DNA from: Marinobacterium stanieri
Lineage (GTDB): Bacteria > Pseudomonadota > Gammaproteobacteria > Pseudomonadales > Balneatricaceae
Assembly (NCBI RefSeq): GCF_900155945.1
Contig: NZ_FTMN01000005.1
Span: 186,001 to 250,000 of the forward strand
DNA length: 64,000 nucleotides
Reading direction: 5' to 3'
Of the stretch, positions 43,330 through 53,157 are shown in pieces; position 1 is the stretch's first letter, and each line of letters opens with the position of its first letter. Below the pieces are notes generated by a model. That model worked only from the letters and a program-made list of their open reading frames with translations. It ran no database searches and was not told the origin of the DNA. The position numbers and the translations under genes are program-made.

Positions 43330-44063
43330 CCGCCCACTGGCAGGCGTTTCTCTGTGCACTCCAGTTCATGACGCTGTTGCCGGTGCGTCTGGCGGGCATG
43401 CCCGATGCTGCCACTCAGGCACGGGCGGCGCTCTACTACCCTCTGGTCGGACTCTGTCTGGGCCTGGTGCTGGTTGTGGCGGCAAACCTGCTGGCGGGCT
43501 TGCCCACGGCCGTTGCGGCTGCCGTTCTGGTGGCGCTCTGGGCCGGACTAACCGGAGGCCTGCATCTGGATGGTCTGGCCGACAGCGGTGATGGCTGGAT
43601 GGGTGGCCTTGGGGATCGAGAACGCACCCTCAGGATCATGAAAGACCCGCATCTTGGGGCCAGTGGCGCCCTGGTGTTAATGCTGCAATTACTGCTCAAG
43701 TGGAGCCTGCTGAATGCCTTGCTGGAGCAAAGCCTGCTCTGGCCTCTGCTGCTGGCACCCCTGGTGGGGCGGGCCGGTGCTCTGGCTCTGATGGTAACCA
43801 CGCCCTACGCGCGGGCAGACGGTATTGCCGCACCTTTTCTTGATCAGCTGTCACCGTGTAAGGCTCTGACGGTTGTTGCCATTGCAGGCCTGGCCCTGCT
43901 GTTGCTTCAACCGCTGGGGCTGCTGTTGTCCATAGCCTTGTTCTGGTTGCTGCGGCGGCTGATGATGCAGCGTTTGGGTGGCACTACCGGTGACACCCTG
44001 GGTGCGCAGATCGAACTGCTGGAAACCTTGATGTTATTCAGCGCGGCACTGAATCTGGCATAA
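43326..44063 (+). CDS. cobS: Adenosylcobinamide-GDP ribazoletransferase (cobalamin synthase)
   Basis: 245-aa membrane enzyme joining GDP-cobinamide with alpha-ribazole(-phosphate). The GTG at 43326 overlaps the phosphatase stop; the frame before it is inside that gene. ALQFMTLLPVRL at the start, GLHLDGLADSGDGWMGG with the acidic metal site, and RTLRIMKDPHLGASGALVLMLQLLLKWSLL are diagnostic. Called CobV in Pseudomonas naming. Last of the second cobalamin unit. Confidence 0.94.
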   Translation: MTAHWQAFLCALQFMTLLPVRLAGMPDAATQARAALYYPLVGLCLGLVLVVAANLLAGLPTAVAAAVLVALWAGLTGGLHLDGLADSGDGWMGGLGDRERTLRIMKDPHLGASGALVLMLQLLLKWSLLNALLEQSLLWPLLLAPLVGRAGALALMVTTPYARADGIAAPFLDQLSPCKALTVVAIAGLALLLLQPLGLLLSIALFWLLRRLMMQRLGGTTGDTLGAQIELLETLMLFSAALNLA

Positions 44064-44174
44064 GCCAGAGTAGGGATTAGCGCTAGAGGCAAGCCCTGTA
44101 TAAGGGTAGACTGATATGATGTATCGATGTCCAGGGACGGGCGTAGTTGCTGTCGATCAGGAGAAGTTGCGCCC

Positions 44175-46073
44175 GTGAAAGCCCCCGGATATCGGCTGTT
44201 ACCCCTGAAGGTGTTGCTCGTGCTGGCATTGCTGGCCGCAGGCATCTTTCTGGTGCTGCGGCCCGGCTACCAACATGAAGTCGAGCTGCAGGACCGTGCC
44301 CGTCAGCACCGGATGCAGCAGCTGAAAATCGCTTTTGACAGCTTTATCCAACAGCGTCGCCATGACCTGGAAGTGCTGGTCCACTCGCCTGCCCTCGCCC
44401 TTTATCTGAATCAAAACAGCAATTTCCATGCTGATTTGGCTGCCCATACTTTCCTGTCTGTATCTGCATTGCACGGTCACTATGACCAGATAAGATTTAT
44501 CGATAATACTGGCCAGGAGCAGATCCGCGTCAATCGAGACATGGGCTACAGCTACCTGGTGGAAGAAACGGAGTTGCAGAACAAGCAGCATCGCTACTAT
44601 GTACAAGCGGGTTTGTCCCTGGCACCGGGTGAGGCCCTGCTTTCCGAGCTGGATTTGAACCTTGAGCACGGACAGGTGGAAATGCCGCTGAAGCCGATGC
44701 TGCGCATGGTCGAGCCTGTATTTAATCTGAAAGAGCGTCAGGGCATAGTGGTATTGAACATCTATGGTGCCGATCTGCTGGAGAACCTGCAGTTGGCGTT
44801 GCCTGAGGCGCATGAGGTGGTGCTGTTGAACGCCAGGGGAGGCTGGCTCGCCGGTGGTGGTGACAAGGACTGGCAATTTATTCTTGGTGGCCCGGAGGCC
44901 TACCTGTCAGAGAAAAATCCGGAGCTTTGGCAGCACATTGAAGCCAGTGAAGAAGGGCAGGTTACCCATGCGGGTGATTGCTACAGTTACCGCTGGTATC
45001 GTGCGGAGGGACGTCAATTGCAAGCACCTCGCTGGTTACTGGCCGAACGTGCCTCGGGTCGTGCCTGTGATGCACTTTATACGCAGTACCGGGATCACGG
45101 TATTGGCCTGCTTCTCTTTTCTGCGATGGTGTCGTTGCCGCTGGTGCTGCTTTGGGTGCATTGGCGCCACCGTTATAGCCATGCTCGCCAGCGTACCGAA
45201 ATGAGTGAACAACAGCTTCGGCTCATCACTGATCAGGTCGGGCAGGCCCTGATTGTTGTGGACGGTCAAGGAAATGTCAGCTGGATGAATCCCGAAGCCG
45301 AGCGTGTGCTAGGCTGGTCCGAAGGCGAATTGAGTGGGCGCAACCTGCATCAACTGGTTCATGTGACATCGGATGGCAAGATGCTGCATGAAGGCGAGTG
45401 TCCCACCATGTTGACCTTGCGAACCGGGCAGCGTCACCACACAGAACATAGCCTGTTTCGCAGCCGTCAGGGCGATATTCTGACGGTACGCTTGACCGTA
45501 ACGCCCTACGGCAATGCGCTTGAGCGTGGTGCCATTCTGTCATTCAGCGACAACAGCCAGAACACCGAGCGCGAACGCCGGCTGCGGCACCAGGCCAGTA
45601 CCGATGAATTGACCGGTGTGCTCAACCGCCGCGCCACCCTGGCACGCATGCAGTCATTGATGGATACAACCGGCCCGGTGGGAGTAATGCTGCTGGACAT
45701 TGACCTGTTCAAGCAAGTGAATGACAACTACGGCCATGCCGCAGGCGACCAGGTGTTGATCCATTTTTGCCGAACTATCGGCACGCTGGTCAGACGAGAA
45801 GACCTGTTTGGTCGTATTGGTGGCGAAGAGTTTCTGCTGGTGCTGGCCGAGAGTGATCCTCAGGGCCTGTTACAGTTGGCCGAGCGGGTGCGTCAGGCTG
45901 TGCAGTACAGCCCCTGTCTGATGGATGACATTGAGGTACCGGTTACCGTCAGTATTGGCGCTGCCGTGCAACAGGGTGAAGAAGAGGTGGATACCCTGAT
46001 TGCCCGTGCCGACCGTGCCCTTTACCAGGCTAAAAACCAGGGGCGCAACAGGGTCGAATGGAGCCCAATGTGA
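44175..46073 (+). CDS. Membrane diguanylate cyclase with extracytoplasmic sensor, PAS and GGDEF
   Basis: About 632 aa. A GTG at 44175 with AGGAGAAG upstream is preferred to the ATG at 44127, which lacks a ribosome-binding site. First membrane helix (about LLPLKVLLVLALLAAGIFLVL), periplasmic sensor of about 260 residues (dCache-like), second helix (HGIGLLLFSAMVSLPLVLLWVHW), PAS domain (LRLITDQVGQALIVVDGQGNVSWMNPEAERVLGW), then GGDEF with active GGEEF in FGRIGGEEFLLVL. RRED five residues before it is a product-inhibition I-site. Makes c-di-GMP in response to an unknown external signal. First of three c-di-GMP genes in a row. Confidence 0.9.
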   Translation: MKAPGYRLLPLKVLLVLALLAAGIFLVLRPGYQHEVELQDRARQHRMQQLKIAFDSFIQQRRHDLEVLVHSPALALYLNQNSNFHADLAAHTFLSVSALHGHYDQIRFIDNTGQEQIRVNRDMGYSYLVEETELQNKQHRYYVQAGLSLAPGEALLSELDLNLEHGQVEMPLKPMLRMVEPVFNLKERQGIVVLNIYGADLLENLQLALPEAHEVVLLNARGGWLAGGGDKDWQFILGGPEAYLSEKNPELWQHIEASEEGQVTHAGDCYSYRWYRAEGRQLQAPRWLLAERASGRACDALYTQYRDHGIGLLLFSAMVSLPLVLLWVHWRHRYSHARQRTEMSEQQLRLITDQVGQALIVVDGQGNVSWMNPEAERVLGWSEGELSGRNLHQLVHVTSDGKMLHEGECPTMLTLRTGQRHHTEHSLFRSRQGDILTVRLTVTPYGNALERGAILSFSDNSQNTERERRLRHQASTDELTGVLNRRATLARMQSLMDTTGPVGVMLLDIDLFKQVNDNYGHAAGDQVLIHFCRTIGTLVRREDLFGRIGGEEFLLVLAESDPQGLLQLAERVRQAVQYSPCLMDDIEVPVTVSIGAAVQQGEEEVDTLIARADRALYQAKNQGRNRVEWSPM

Positions 46074-46093
46074 GTGGGCAAGCAAATTAATCA

Positions 46094-47392
46094 ATGGACA
46101 ATGCGATGACACGGAACTTGATAGGCCCCCTGTTAAGTCAGAGCAGTGATGGCATCTATGTAATTGATCCGGAGAGCGGCCGCATTCTGGATGCGAACCA
46201 GGCAGGCTGTGCTGTATTGGGCATGACGCTGTCGGAGCTTCTGGGCGAGAGTGTGCTCAGCCTGAACGAAGACGTCAAAAGTGGCGGGCAGTGGAGTGAT
46301 ATTGCCCGTGTGATACGAGAGCAGCGCAGTTTTACCTTTGTTGGCCGTCATCGTCGCAGGGACGGGAGTGATTTTCCTGTCGAAGTAGTGACCGATCTGG
46401 TTGAGCATGACGGCCAGGACTATTTCCTTTCCGTGGCACGTGACCTGAGCGGCCACCAGCGTCACAGTCAGCATCTGCTGGATAATGACCTGATCCGCAC
46501 GCTGTTGATGAACGAATCCAGTGATGGGCTCTGGGACTGGAACCTCGAAGACAACAGCCTGTTCCTCAGTCCTCAGTGGTTCCGTATGCTGGGCTATGGC
46601 CCCCAGGAAATTGCCACGCCTACTCTCAAGACCTGGTCCGAGGCCGTTCACCCCGAGGATAAGAGCCGCGTCATGGCAACTCTGAGCGGTCACCTCAAGG
46701 GCAATACCTCGCGTTATTCAGCCAAATACCGTCTGCGCTCCCGTGATGGCGAATATATCTGGGTGCGTGACCGAGGCATGGTAGCGGCCCGCAATAACGC
46801 CGGTGAGCCGATCCGCATGATCGGGCTGGTGCTGGATATCAGCGAAGCCGAACAGCGTGCCGCTCAATTGATGGAGCAGGCCCGCCGTGACTACCTGACA
46901 CAATTGTATAACCGCCGCGCAGGCTATGAGCAGTTTGAAGCTCAGCTGGCGCAGTGTCGGGACAAACAGTTGGCAATGCCGGTCGTTATGCTGGATATTG
47001 ATCACTTCAAACAGGTCAACGATGCCAATGGTCACCTGGCCGGTGACCAGGTGATCTGCCAGCTGGCCGCTCTGGTCAGTGCCCACCTGAAAGGTGACGA
47101 GCAGTTGTTTCGCTGGGGCGGAGAAGAGTTTCTGCTATTGCTGCCGGGCCTGAGCCCTGAACAGGCTTGTGAACGTGTTGAAAGCATGCGCCGGGCGCTG
47201 CAGGAACAGGGCTGTGATATTGAAGGCAGTGGGCGCTTGGCGGTGACCTTCAGCGCCGGTATCAGCGCTTATCCACAGGATGGTGAAAGTATTCGTGAAC
47301 TGGTGCATGTGGCGGATGCGGCTTTGTACCGCGCCAAACACGCCGGTCGCAATCGCGTGATAATGGGGGAGTCACAGCTTTGCAGTGCGTGA
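46094..47392 (+). CDS. Cytoplasmic PAS-PAS-GGDEF diguanylate cyclase
   Basis: 432 aa with no membrane segment. PAS 1 (LLSQSSDGIYVIDPESGRILDANQAGCAVLG, about 8-125) and PAS 2 (SSDGLWDWNLEDNSLFLSPQWFRMLGYGPQEI with a PAC-like RDRGMVAARNNAGEPIRMIGLVLDISE) precede the cyclase domain. FRWGGEEFLLLLPG is catalytically intact. The inhibitory I-site is missing: KGDE stands where RxxD would be. 20 bp after the previous cyclase, probably the same transcript. Confidence 0.9.
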   Translation: MDNAMTRNLIGPLLSQSSDGIYVIDPESGRILDANQAGCAVLGMTLSELLGESVLSLNEDVKSGGQWSDIARVIREQRSFTFVGRHRRRDGSDFPVEVVTDLVEHDGQDYFLSVARDLSGHQRHSQHLLDNDLIRTLLMNESSDGLWDWNLEDNSLFLSPQWFRMLGYGPQEIATPTLKTWSEAVHPEDKSRVMATLSGHLKGNTSRYSAKYRLRSRDGEYIWVRDRGMVAARNNAGEPIRMIGLVLDISEAEQRAAQLMEQARRDYLTQLYNRRAGYEQFEAQLAQCRDKQLAMPVVMLDIDHFKQVNDANGHLAGDQVICQLAALVSAHLKGDEQLFRWGGEEFLLLLPGLSPEQACERVESMRRALQEQGCDIEGSGRLAVTFSAGISAYPQDGESIRELVHVADAALYRAKHAGRNRVIMGESQLCSA

Positions 47393-47487
47393 AGCGCTCC
47401 CGGTTCAGCCAGGTGAAACAGGCCGGCTAACATGATTGTGTGGTATCTGCGCCTGCCGATGCCACATTGCAGGATGCCAATGGACCG

Positions 47488-50073
47488 ATGAAAACCTGTC
47501 TAAAACGCCTGATGTCAGGGCTGATTTGTGTGCTGATACCACTGGCAAGTGGACAGTTACGGGCCGACGAAACGCGGCTGGTACGGGTGGGCGTGTATGA
47601 AAACCCGCCCAAGATCCTGCTGGGGCCTGACGGACAGCCCTCCGGAATTTTCGGTGAACTGCTGCGCCATATCGCGGATGAGGAAGACTGGCAGCTTGAG
47701 GCTGTCTCCTGTAACTGGAAAGCCTGTCTGCAGCAGCTGAGTGAAGGGCAAATCGACCTGCTGCCGGATGTGGCGCGTACGCCCGAACGCGAAGGCTGGC
47801 TTGGCTTTCACGACATTCCTGCCCTGAACAGCTGGTCCCGAGCTTATGCTGATACCGAGATCGAGTCGCCGCTGGATCTGGATGGCAAGCGAGTGGCGTT
47901 GCTGGCCGGCTCTGTTCAGCTGAGCTATCTGCGCGGTTTGGCCGAAGGCTTCGAGGTGAAGCCGATATTTGTTCAAGTCGACAGCTACCCCAAGGCGTTT
48001 GCTGCCGTGCAGCAGGGCGAGGCCGATGTGGCCTTCAGCAACCATTTTTTTGGCGACTACTTTGCACCCGACTATGGGCTTGAGGGTACGGCGCTGATCT
48101 TCCAGCCCAGCCGCCTCTTCTTCGCTACCCCCTTGGCACAAAATGCAGAATTGTTGAGTCGCATCGACCATTGGCTCGGTGTCTGGCGAGAAGACAAACG
48201 TTCGGTTTATCACGATATTCTCAGCCATTGGGGCGAGGCAGGGCAGGCGGCAGAGCTGCCGCGCTGGCTGCAAGCGCTGCTGGCCGGGGCTGTTTTATTG
48301 CTGTCCATGTTGGTTGCCTTTGTCTTTTTGTTGCGCATCCAGGTACGCAGCCGTACGCATATACTGGCGACTCGGGAGGCTCAGCTGGAAGGCGTACTGG
48401 CGGGAGTTGAATCCTGTATCTTCAACAAGGATGTGCAGCTGCGTTATACCTACGTGAACCCCTTTTTCTGTAAAACCATGGGACAGACCGAGGCCGGGCT
48501 TCTTGGGCGAACGGATGCTGATCTATTTTCAGCAGAAGAGGTCGAAAAAATTCATTCAGCAGACAGGGCGGTGCTGCTCAGCGGTGAACGGAGTGTCTGT
48601 GAAGAAGTTGTCAGGCTACCGGGGTCGCAGGAAACTCGTACCTTTCTGTCGGTGCGCGTGCCCCTGAAACTGGCTGACGGCCGTATCTGGGGCCTGTGTG
48701 GCGTGTCTACCGATATTACCGAGACCTACCGTCAGCAGGAGCGTATCCATCAGCTGGCCTGGTATGACTCCGTTACCCACCTGCCCAATCGGCAGCGTCT
48801 GTTGCAGGAATTGGCGGGTGCCAAGCAACAGGCCGAGGATCGCAAGCAGGACGGAGCGGTCCTGTTTATCGACCTTGATCACTTCCGTGACCTGAATGAT
48901 GCCCAGGGGTACGCTGCCGGGGATGAACTCCTGCGCCAGGTAGCGGCGCGACTGACGGACCGTGTCAACGAGCGCTTTACGCTGGCGCGGCTGGGAGGGG
49001 ACGAGTTTGTGCTCCTGGTCGAAGGGCTTGAGGCGACCCGCGAACAGGCCATGAATGAGCTGCAGCAGTTGGCCCAGGCCACTCTTCAGGCACTGGCAGA
49101 ACCTTTTATTCTCAAGGCGCAGCGTCATCGATGTGGCGGCAGTATCGGTATCAGTCTCTTTTCTGACCTGCATGAAGATGCCGAAGGGCTGCTGCGCTGT
49201 GCCGAGCTGGCCATGAACGATGCCAAAAGTGCCGGCAGTAATTGCTTCCGCTTTTTTGACCCCTCCATGCAGGCGCAGGTGCAACACCGTGCCGAGCTGG
49301 AAGCCGGTATTCGTGTCGGCATGGAACAGGGCCAGTTTGAACTCTGGTATCAGCCCCAATATGACCGTCAGCAGCAGTTGCTGGGACTGGAAGCGCTGGT
49401 GCGCTGGCGCCATCCGGAAAAAGGGCTTATTTCTCCGGCCGACTTTATTCCCGTTGCCGAGGAAACGGGCCTGATCGTGCCTTTGGGTGATCAGTTGCTG
49501 GAGCAGGCCTGTCAGCAGCTGGTCCACTGGCAGCAGCACTCTCAGCTGAACGGGGTGCCTGTGGCGGTTAATATCAGTGCCCGCCAGATTCATACAGCGG
49601 ACTTTGCCGAGCGTGTCTGTGCCGTGCTGGATCGGACTGGCGCCAGTGCCAATACGCTGGAGCTGGAAGTGACGGAGAGCATGCTGGTCAAGGATGTGGA
49701 GCAGACCATCGACAAGATGCGCCGGTTGCGCCTGAGGGGCGTGCGCTTCTCGCTGGATGACTTTGGTACCGGCTATTCATCGCTGATCTTCCTCAAGCAG
49801 CTGCCGCTGGACAAACTGAAAATCGATCAGGGCTTTGTGCGGGATCTGCTGTCGGACAGTAATGATGCAGCCATCGTCAAAACCGTGGTGGCTCTGGGCC
49901 AAAGCATGGACTTAACGGTGCTGGCCGAGGGGGTGGAAACCCGTGAGCACTGCGATGCCCTGGCTGCCATGGGGTGTTATGAATATCAGGGCTATTACTT
50001 CAGCAAGCCCCTGCCGCCCGCCGAGCTGGAAGCCCGGCTGGCGGAGCAGGTCGTTGAAAGTGGCACTCTCTGA
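47488..50073 (+). CDS. Periplasmic-solute-sensor PAS-GGDEF-EAL protein
   Basis: About 861 aa. The ATG at 47488 starts a signal-like segment (MKTCLKRLMSGLICVLIPLASGQLRA); the in-frame ATG at 47440 is inside upstream sequence. Residues to about 250 form an SBP-bac-3 type binding domain (LVRVGVYENPPKILLGPDGQPSGIFGELLRHIA). A helix (LPRWLQALLAGAVLLLSMLVAFVFLL) is followed by PAS, GGDEF (LARLGGDEFVLLVEG, intact) and EAL (LEALVRW, NISARQ, ELEVTES, SLDDFGTGYSSL, AEGVET, EYQGYYFSKPL; all catalytic acids present). Could make and break c-di-GMP depending on a periplasmic ligand such as an amino acid. Confidence 0.9.
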   Translation: MKTCLKRLMSGLICVLIPLASGQLRADETRLVRVGVYENPPKILLGPDGQPSGIFGELLRHIADEEDWQLEAVSCNWKACLQQLSEGQIDLLPDVARTPEREGWLGFHDIPALNSWSRAYADTEIESPLDLDGKRVALLAGSVQLSYLRGLAEGFEVKPIFVQVDSYPKAFAAVQQGEADVAFSNHFFGDYFAPDYGLEGTALIFQPSRLFFATPLAQNAELLSRIDHWLGVWREDKRSVYHDILSHWGEAGQAAELPRWLQALLAGAVLLLSMLVAFVFLLRIQVRSRTHILATREAQLEGVLAGVESCIFNKDVQLRYTYVNPFFCKTMGQTEAGLLGRTDADLFSAEEVEKIHSADRAVLLSGERSVCEEVVRLPGSQETRTFLSVRVPLKLADGRIWGLCGVSTDITETYRQQERIHQLAWYDSVTHLPNRQRLLQELAGAKQQAEDRKQDGAVLFIDLDHFRDLNDAQGYAAGDELLRQVAARLTDRVNERFTLARLGGDEFVLLVEGLEATREQAMNELQQLAQATLQALAEPFILKAQRHRCGGSIGISLFSDLHEDAEGLLRCAELAMNDAKSAGSNCFRFFDPSMQAQVQHRAELEAGIRVGMEQGQFELWYQPQYDRQQQLLGLEALVRWRHPEKGLISPADFIPVAEETGLIVPLGDQLLEQACQQLVHWQQHSQLNGVPVAVNISARQIHTADFAERVCAVLDRTGASANTLELEVTESMLVKDVEQTIDKMRRLRLRGVRFSLDDFGTGYSSLIFLKQLPLDKLKIDQGFVRDLLSDSNDAAIVKTVVALGQSMDLTVLAEGVETREHCDALAAMGCYEYQGYYFSKPLPPAELEARLAEQVVESGTL

Positions 50074-53000
50074 TCAGGCGGCTACAGGAGCCGCCTGAAC
50101 CAGGAAGTTACGCTTCCGGGCCAGCACCTTGAACAGGGTAGGCACGAAATAGAACGACAGCAGGGTGGTCATCAGGGTGCCACCGGCAATGGCCACCGCG
50201 AAAGGAGGCCAGAAGCCGCCACCGGCCAGAATAAGGGGCATGAAACCACCGATGGTAGTAATGGTGGTGGAGCTGATATGACGGGTACAGCTGGCCACAG
50301 CGCTCTGAATGGCGTTCTCGTCGCCCCGGCAGGCGGCACTGCTGGCCTTGAGCTCGGCGAGGATAACGATGGCGGCGTTGATCGCCAGCCCCATCAGGCC
50401 CAGCAAGGCGATGATCACGGTGAAACCGAACGGGTAGCCAAACAGCCAAACCGTAAGCAGGCCAAGGCCGGCTGCCTGAATCGCGGTGGCGAAGATCACC
50501 AGACTGATGCGGAAGGAGTTGAACGACAGCACCACGACCGCCACCAGCAGCACCACAATAATGCCCACGTTGGCCAGCAGGTTGCCCACGGCGCTGTCCC
50601 GCTTGGACGCTTCCCCGCCCACTTCCAGACGATAGCCTGCCGGCAGCTGGAAACCTTCCGCTTCCAGAGCCTGGGTGTAGTCAGCCAGTACCTGCCCCGG
50701 CAGCACGCCGAAGGCCGGATAGCCCTCAATGACATTGACCCGCTCGCCATCCCGGCGCGGAATGGCACCATGAGCCGATTCCAGACGCACCTCAGCCAGG
50801 GCGCCCAGCGGGATATTACCGGCTGCCGGCGTGCTCAGGTGCAGCTGTGCCAGTGCATCCGGCGCGTTGCGCCGTTCGGCGTCCACGCGCACTCGCACCG
50901 GCAGGGTTTCGGTGCTTTGCAGGACTTCACCGGCTTTAATGCCCTGCAGCGCACTACGCAACTGTCCGGCAATGTCCTGCAAGGCCAGCCCGGCCAGACG
51001 AGCACTGTCTTCATCAACGCTCAAACGCACCTGGGGCGTACCCGGCTGCAGCGTCGAACGGGTGTGCATTACATCGGGGACGGCCGCAAGAATGCGGCGT
51101 GCCTCGTCGCCCAGTTCGCGTAGCCGTTCCAGTGACGGGCCATAGATGCGCATTTCAACCGGTGCATTGAAAGGAGGGCCCTGATCGAGTCGACGTACCA
51201 GCACCTGGGCGTCAGGCAGGCTGCGATCCATCTGCGCCTGCAGTTCCGGTATCAGGCGGTTGGCACTGGTGAAGTGGTCACTGGTCACCATCGCCTGGGC
51301 GTAATTGGGCTTGCCCTCATTGAGCGGCATCATGTTGTAGTAAAAGGGCGGGGCGCTGGTGCCCATGAACCAGGCAGTCTGCTGTATCTCGGGATGCTGG
51401 CGCAGGATTGCATCGGCTTCCTGGCTCACGCGGCGCGTCTCGGCCAGGCTGGCCTGAGGTGGCAGGTGCAGCTCGATATGGAACATGTCACGGTCGGAAG
51501 GCGGGAAAAACTGCTCGGTCAGCTGTCCGGCACTCCAGAAGCCCGTAATCGGTAACGCCAGCGTCAGCAGCAGAGTGGCCCAGGGGTGTGCGAGCGCCCA
51601 GCGTTGCGTAGCGTTGAAGCCCCGGCTCAGGCGCGGCAGGTGTAAACCGGTGCGGTACCAGTGGTCATCACCACGGGTGCCGGGTTTGAGGTAACGCCCT
51701 GCCAGTGCCGCGATCAGACTATGAGACAGCAGCCAGGACCCCAGCAGCGCAAAGATAACGCTGATGGCAATACCCCCGACGAACTCGCCCGCCGGCCCCG
51801 GCATCAGTACGATCGGCATGAATGCCAGAATGGTAGTCAGGGTGGAGCCCAACAGTGGCAGCCAAAAGTGACGTACCGAGTTAAGCACGGCTTGGCGGGC
51901 GGATTCGCCCTGCTGGCGCCGATGCTGGATGCTGTCCACCATGACAATGGCGTTGTCGATCATGATGCCCAGCGCGACCACCAGGCCGGTGACGGACATC
52001 TGATGAATCGGCAAACCGTAGAAATTCATGCAGGCGAGGGTAAACAGGGTGGTCAGGGGCAGCGCCAGGGCGGTGATCAGTGCGGCTCGCACCCCCAGTG
52101 TCACCAGCAGCACCAGCAGGATGAGCACAAACCCCTGGCCTATATTGAGGACCAGTTCGCTCAGGCGCACCTCGGTGTAGCCGCTTTGATCGAACAGAAT
52201 GCGCGTTTCGATATTGGCGGGGACACTGGCGCTGAAGCGCTCGATCTGTGCCCTTGCCTGCTCGGTCCATTGGTCGACACGCAGGTGCGGCAGCATGCGA
52301 ATACCGACGACAATTCCCTGACGACCATCGATCCAGGCTTCTTCTCGGGCCGGGTCATGCACACCCATACGTACCTGGGCCAGGTCGCCCACACGGCTGA
52401 TATTCCCTTGTTCATCGGTTTGCAGAGGGATACGACGAATGCGTTCCAGGCTGTCCAGCGCACCGCTGAGTTCCACCTGCAGTTGGGTACGATCATTGCT
52501 CAGCTCACCGGCCGAAATACGGCCGTCCGCTGCACCGATGGTAGCGGCAATGGCGGGCAGGCTGAGACCACGGGAGCCGGCCTGTTCCAGATCTACATCG
52601 ACCTGAATCTCTTCTTCCTGCTCGCCATAGCGGTCCACATAGTCGGTGCCGGGCAGGGCACGCATGCGACTTTCAAACTCATCGGCGTAGCGGGTCAGCG
52701 TGGCCAGATCAGCCGGCTCCTGGCCACGCCAGTTGAGCCCGACCAGCAGCGTGAAAGCGTAGCCTCGCTTGTCTTCCAGATAGGGAATCGAGCTGCCACT
52801 GGGCAGTTCCGGGGCAACATCATTCAACAGATCGCGGGCGCGAGACCAGACGCTCTGCACATCGGTAACCCTGTCCTGCAGTTCAATGCTGACGATGGAG
52901 ATACCCAGCCGGGAGGTGGAGGAGATCTCCTTGATCTCGGCCAGTTCGCGCAGGCTGTTTTCGATCGGTTCCGACAGCTGTGCTTCAACACGCTCGGCAC

Positions 53001-53157
53001 TGGCGCCGGGCAGTTGTGTCATGACCGTGGCCATACGGGCCAGTACACGAGGATCTTCCTGGCGGGGCAGGCTGTGTAAGGCAGCCGTTCCGGCCACGAT
53101 CAGCAAGGCGACCATCAGGGCCAGCAGGCGTCCGTTGAATAGAAGCTGTGCCATCAT
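50074..53157 (-). CDS. RND-family efflux permease
   Basis: 1027 aa, full length, 12 membrane segments with two large periplasmic loops. N-terminal MMAQLLFNGRLLALMVALLIVAGTAALHSLPRQEDP; TM4 region VTGLVVALGIMIDNAIVMVDSIQHRR carries the proton-relay Asp. C-terminal half has GLMGLAINAAIVILAELK. It is the HAE1-like/AcrB superfamily type often paired with lipoprotein adaptors, without its own outer-membrane gene. ATGA overlap with the adaptor gene upstream. Confidence 0.92.
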   Translation of the reverse strand: MMAQLLFNGRLLALMVALLIVAGTAALHSLPRQEDPRVLARMATVMTQLPGASAERVEAQLSEPIENSLRELAEIKEISSTSRLGISIVSIELQDRVTDVQSVWSRARDLLNDVAPELPSGSSIPYLEDKRGYAFTLLVGLNWRGQEPADLATLTRYADEFESRMRALPGTDYVDRYGEQEEEIQVDVDLEQAGSRGLSLPAIAATIGAADGRISAGELSNDRTQLQVELSGALDSLERIRRIPLQTDEQGNISRVGDLAQVRMGVHDPAREEAWIDGRQGIVVGIRMLPHLRVDQWTEQARAQIERFSASVPANIETRILFDQSGYTEVRLSELVLNIGQGFVLILLVLLVTLGVRAALITALALPLTTLFTLACMNFYGLPIHQMSVTGLVVALGIMIDNAIVMVDSIQHRRQQGESARQAVLNSVRHFWLPLLGSTLTTILAFMPIVLMPGPAGEFVGGIAISVIFALLGSWLLSHSLIAALAGRYLKPGTRGDDHWYRTGLHLPRLSRGFNATQRWALAHPWATLLLTLALPITGFWSAGQLTEQFFPPSDRDMFHIELHLPPQASLAETRRVSQEADAILRQHPEIQQTAWFMGTSAPPFYYNMMPLNEGKPNYAQAMVTSDHFTSANRLIPELQAQMDRSLPDAQVLVRRLDQGPPFNAPVEMRIYGPSLERLRELGDEARRILAAVPDVMHTRSTLQPGTPQVRLSVDEDSARLAGLALQDIAGQLRSALQGIKAGEVLQSTETLPVRVRVDAERRNAPDALAQLHLSTPAAGNIPLGALAEVRLESAHGAIPRRDGERVNVIEGYPAFGVLPGQVLADYTQALEAEGFQLPAGYRLEVGGEASKRDSAVGNLLANVGIIVVLLVAVVVLSFNSFRISLVIFATAIQAAGLGLLTVWLFGYPFGFTVIIALLGLMGLAINAAIVILAELKASSAACRGDENAIQSAVASCTRHISSTTITTIGGFMPLILAGGGFWPPFAVAIAGGTLMTTLLSFYFVPTLFKVLARKRNFLVQAAPVAA

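Noticed and set aside
44064-44174. Possible c-di-GMP riboswitch before the first diguanylate cyclase
   Set aside because: The conserved GEMM core was not found in this 111-bp stretch.
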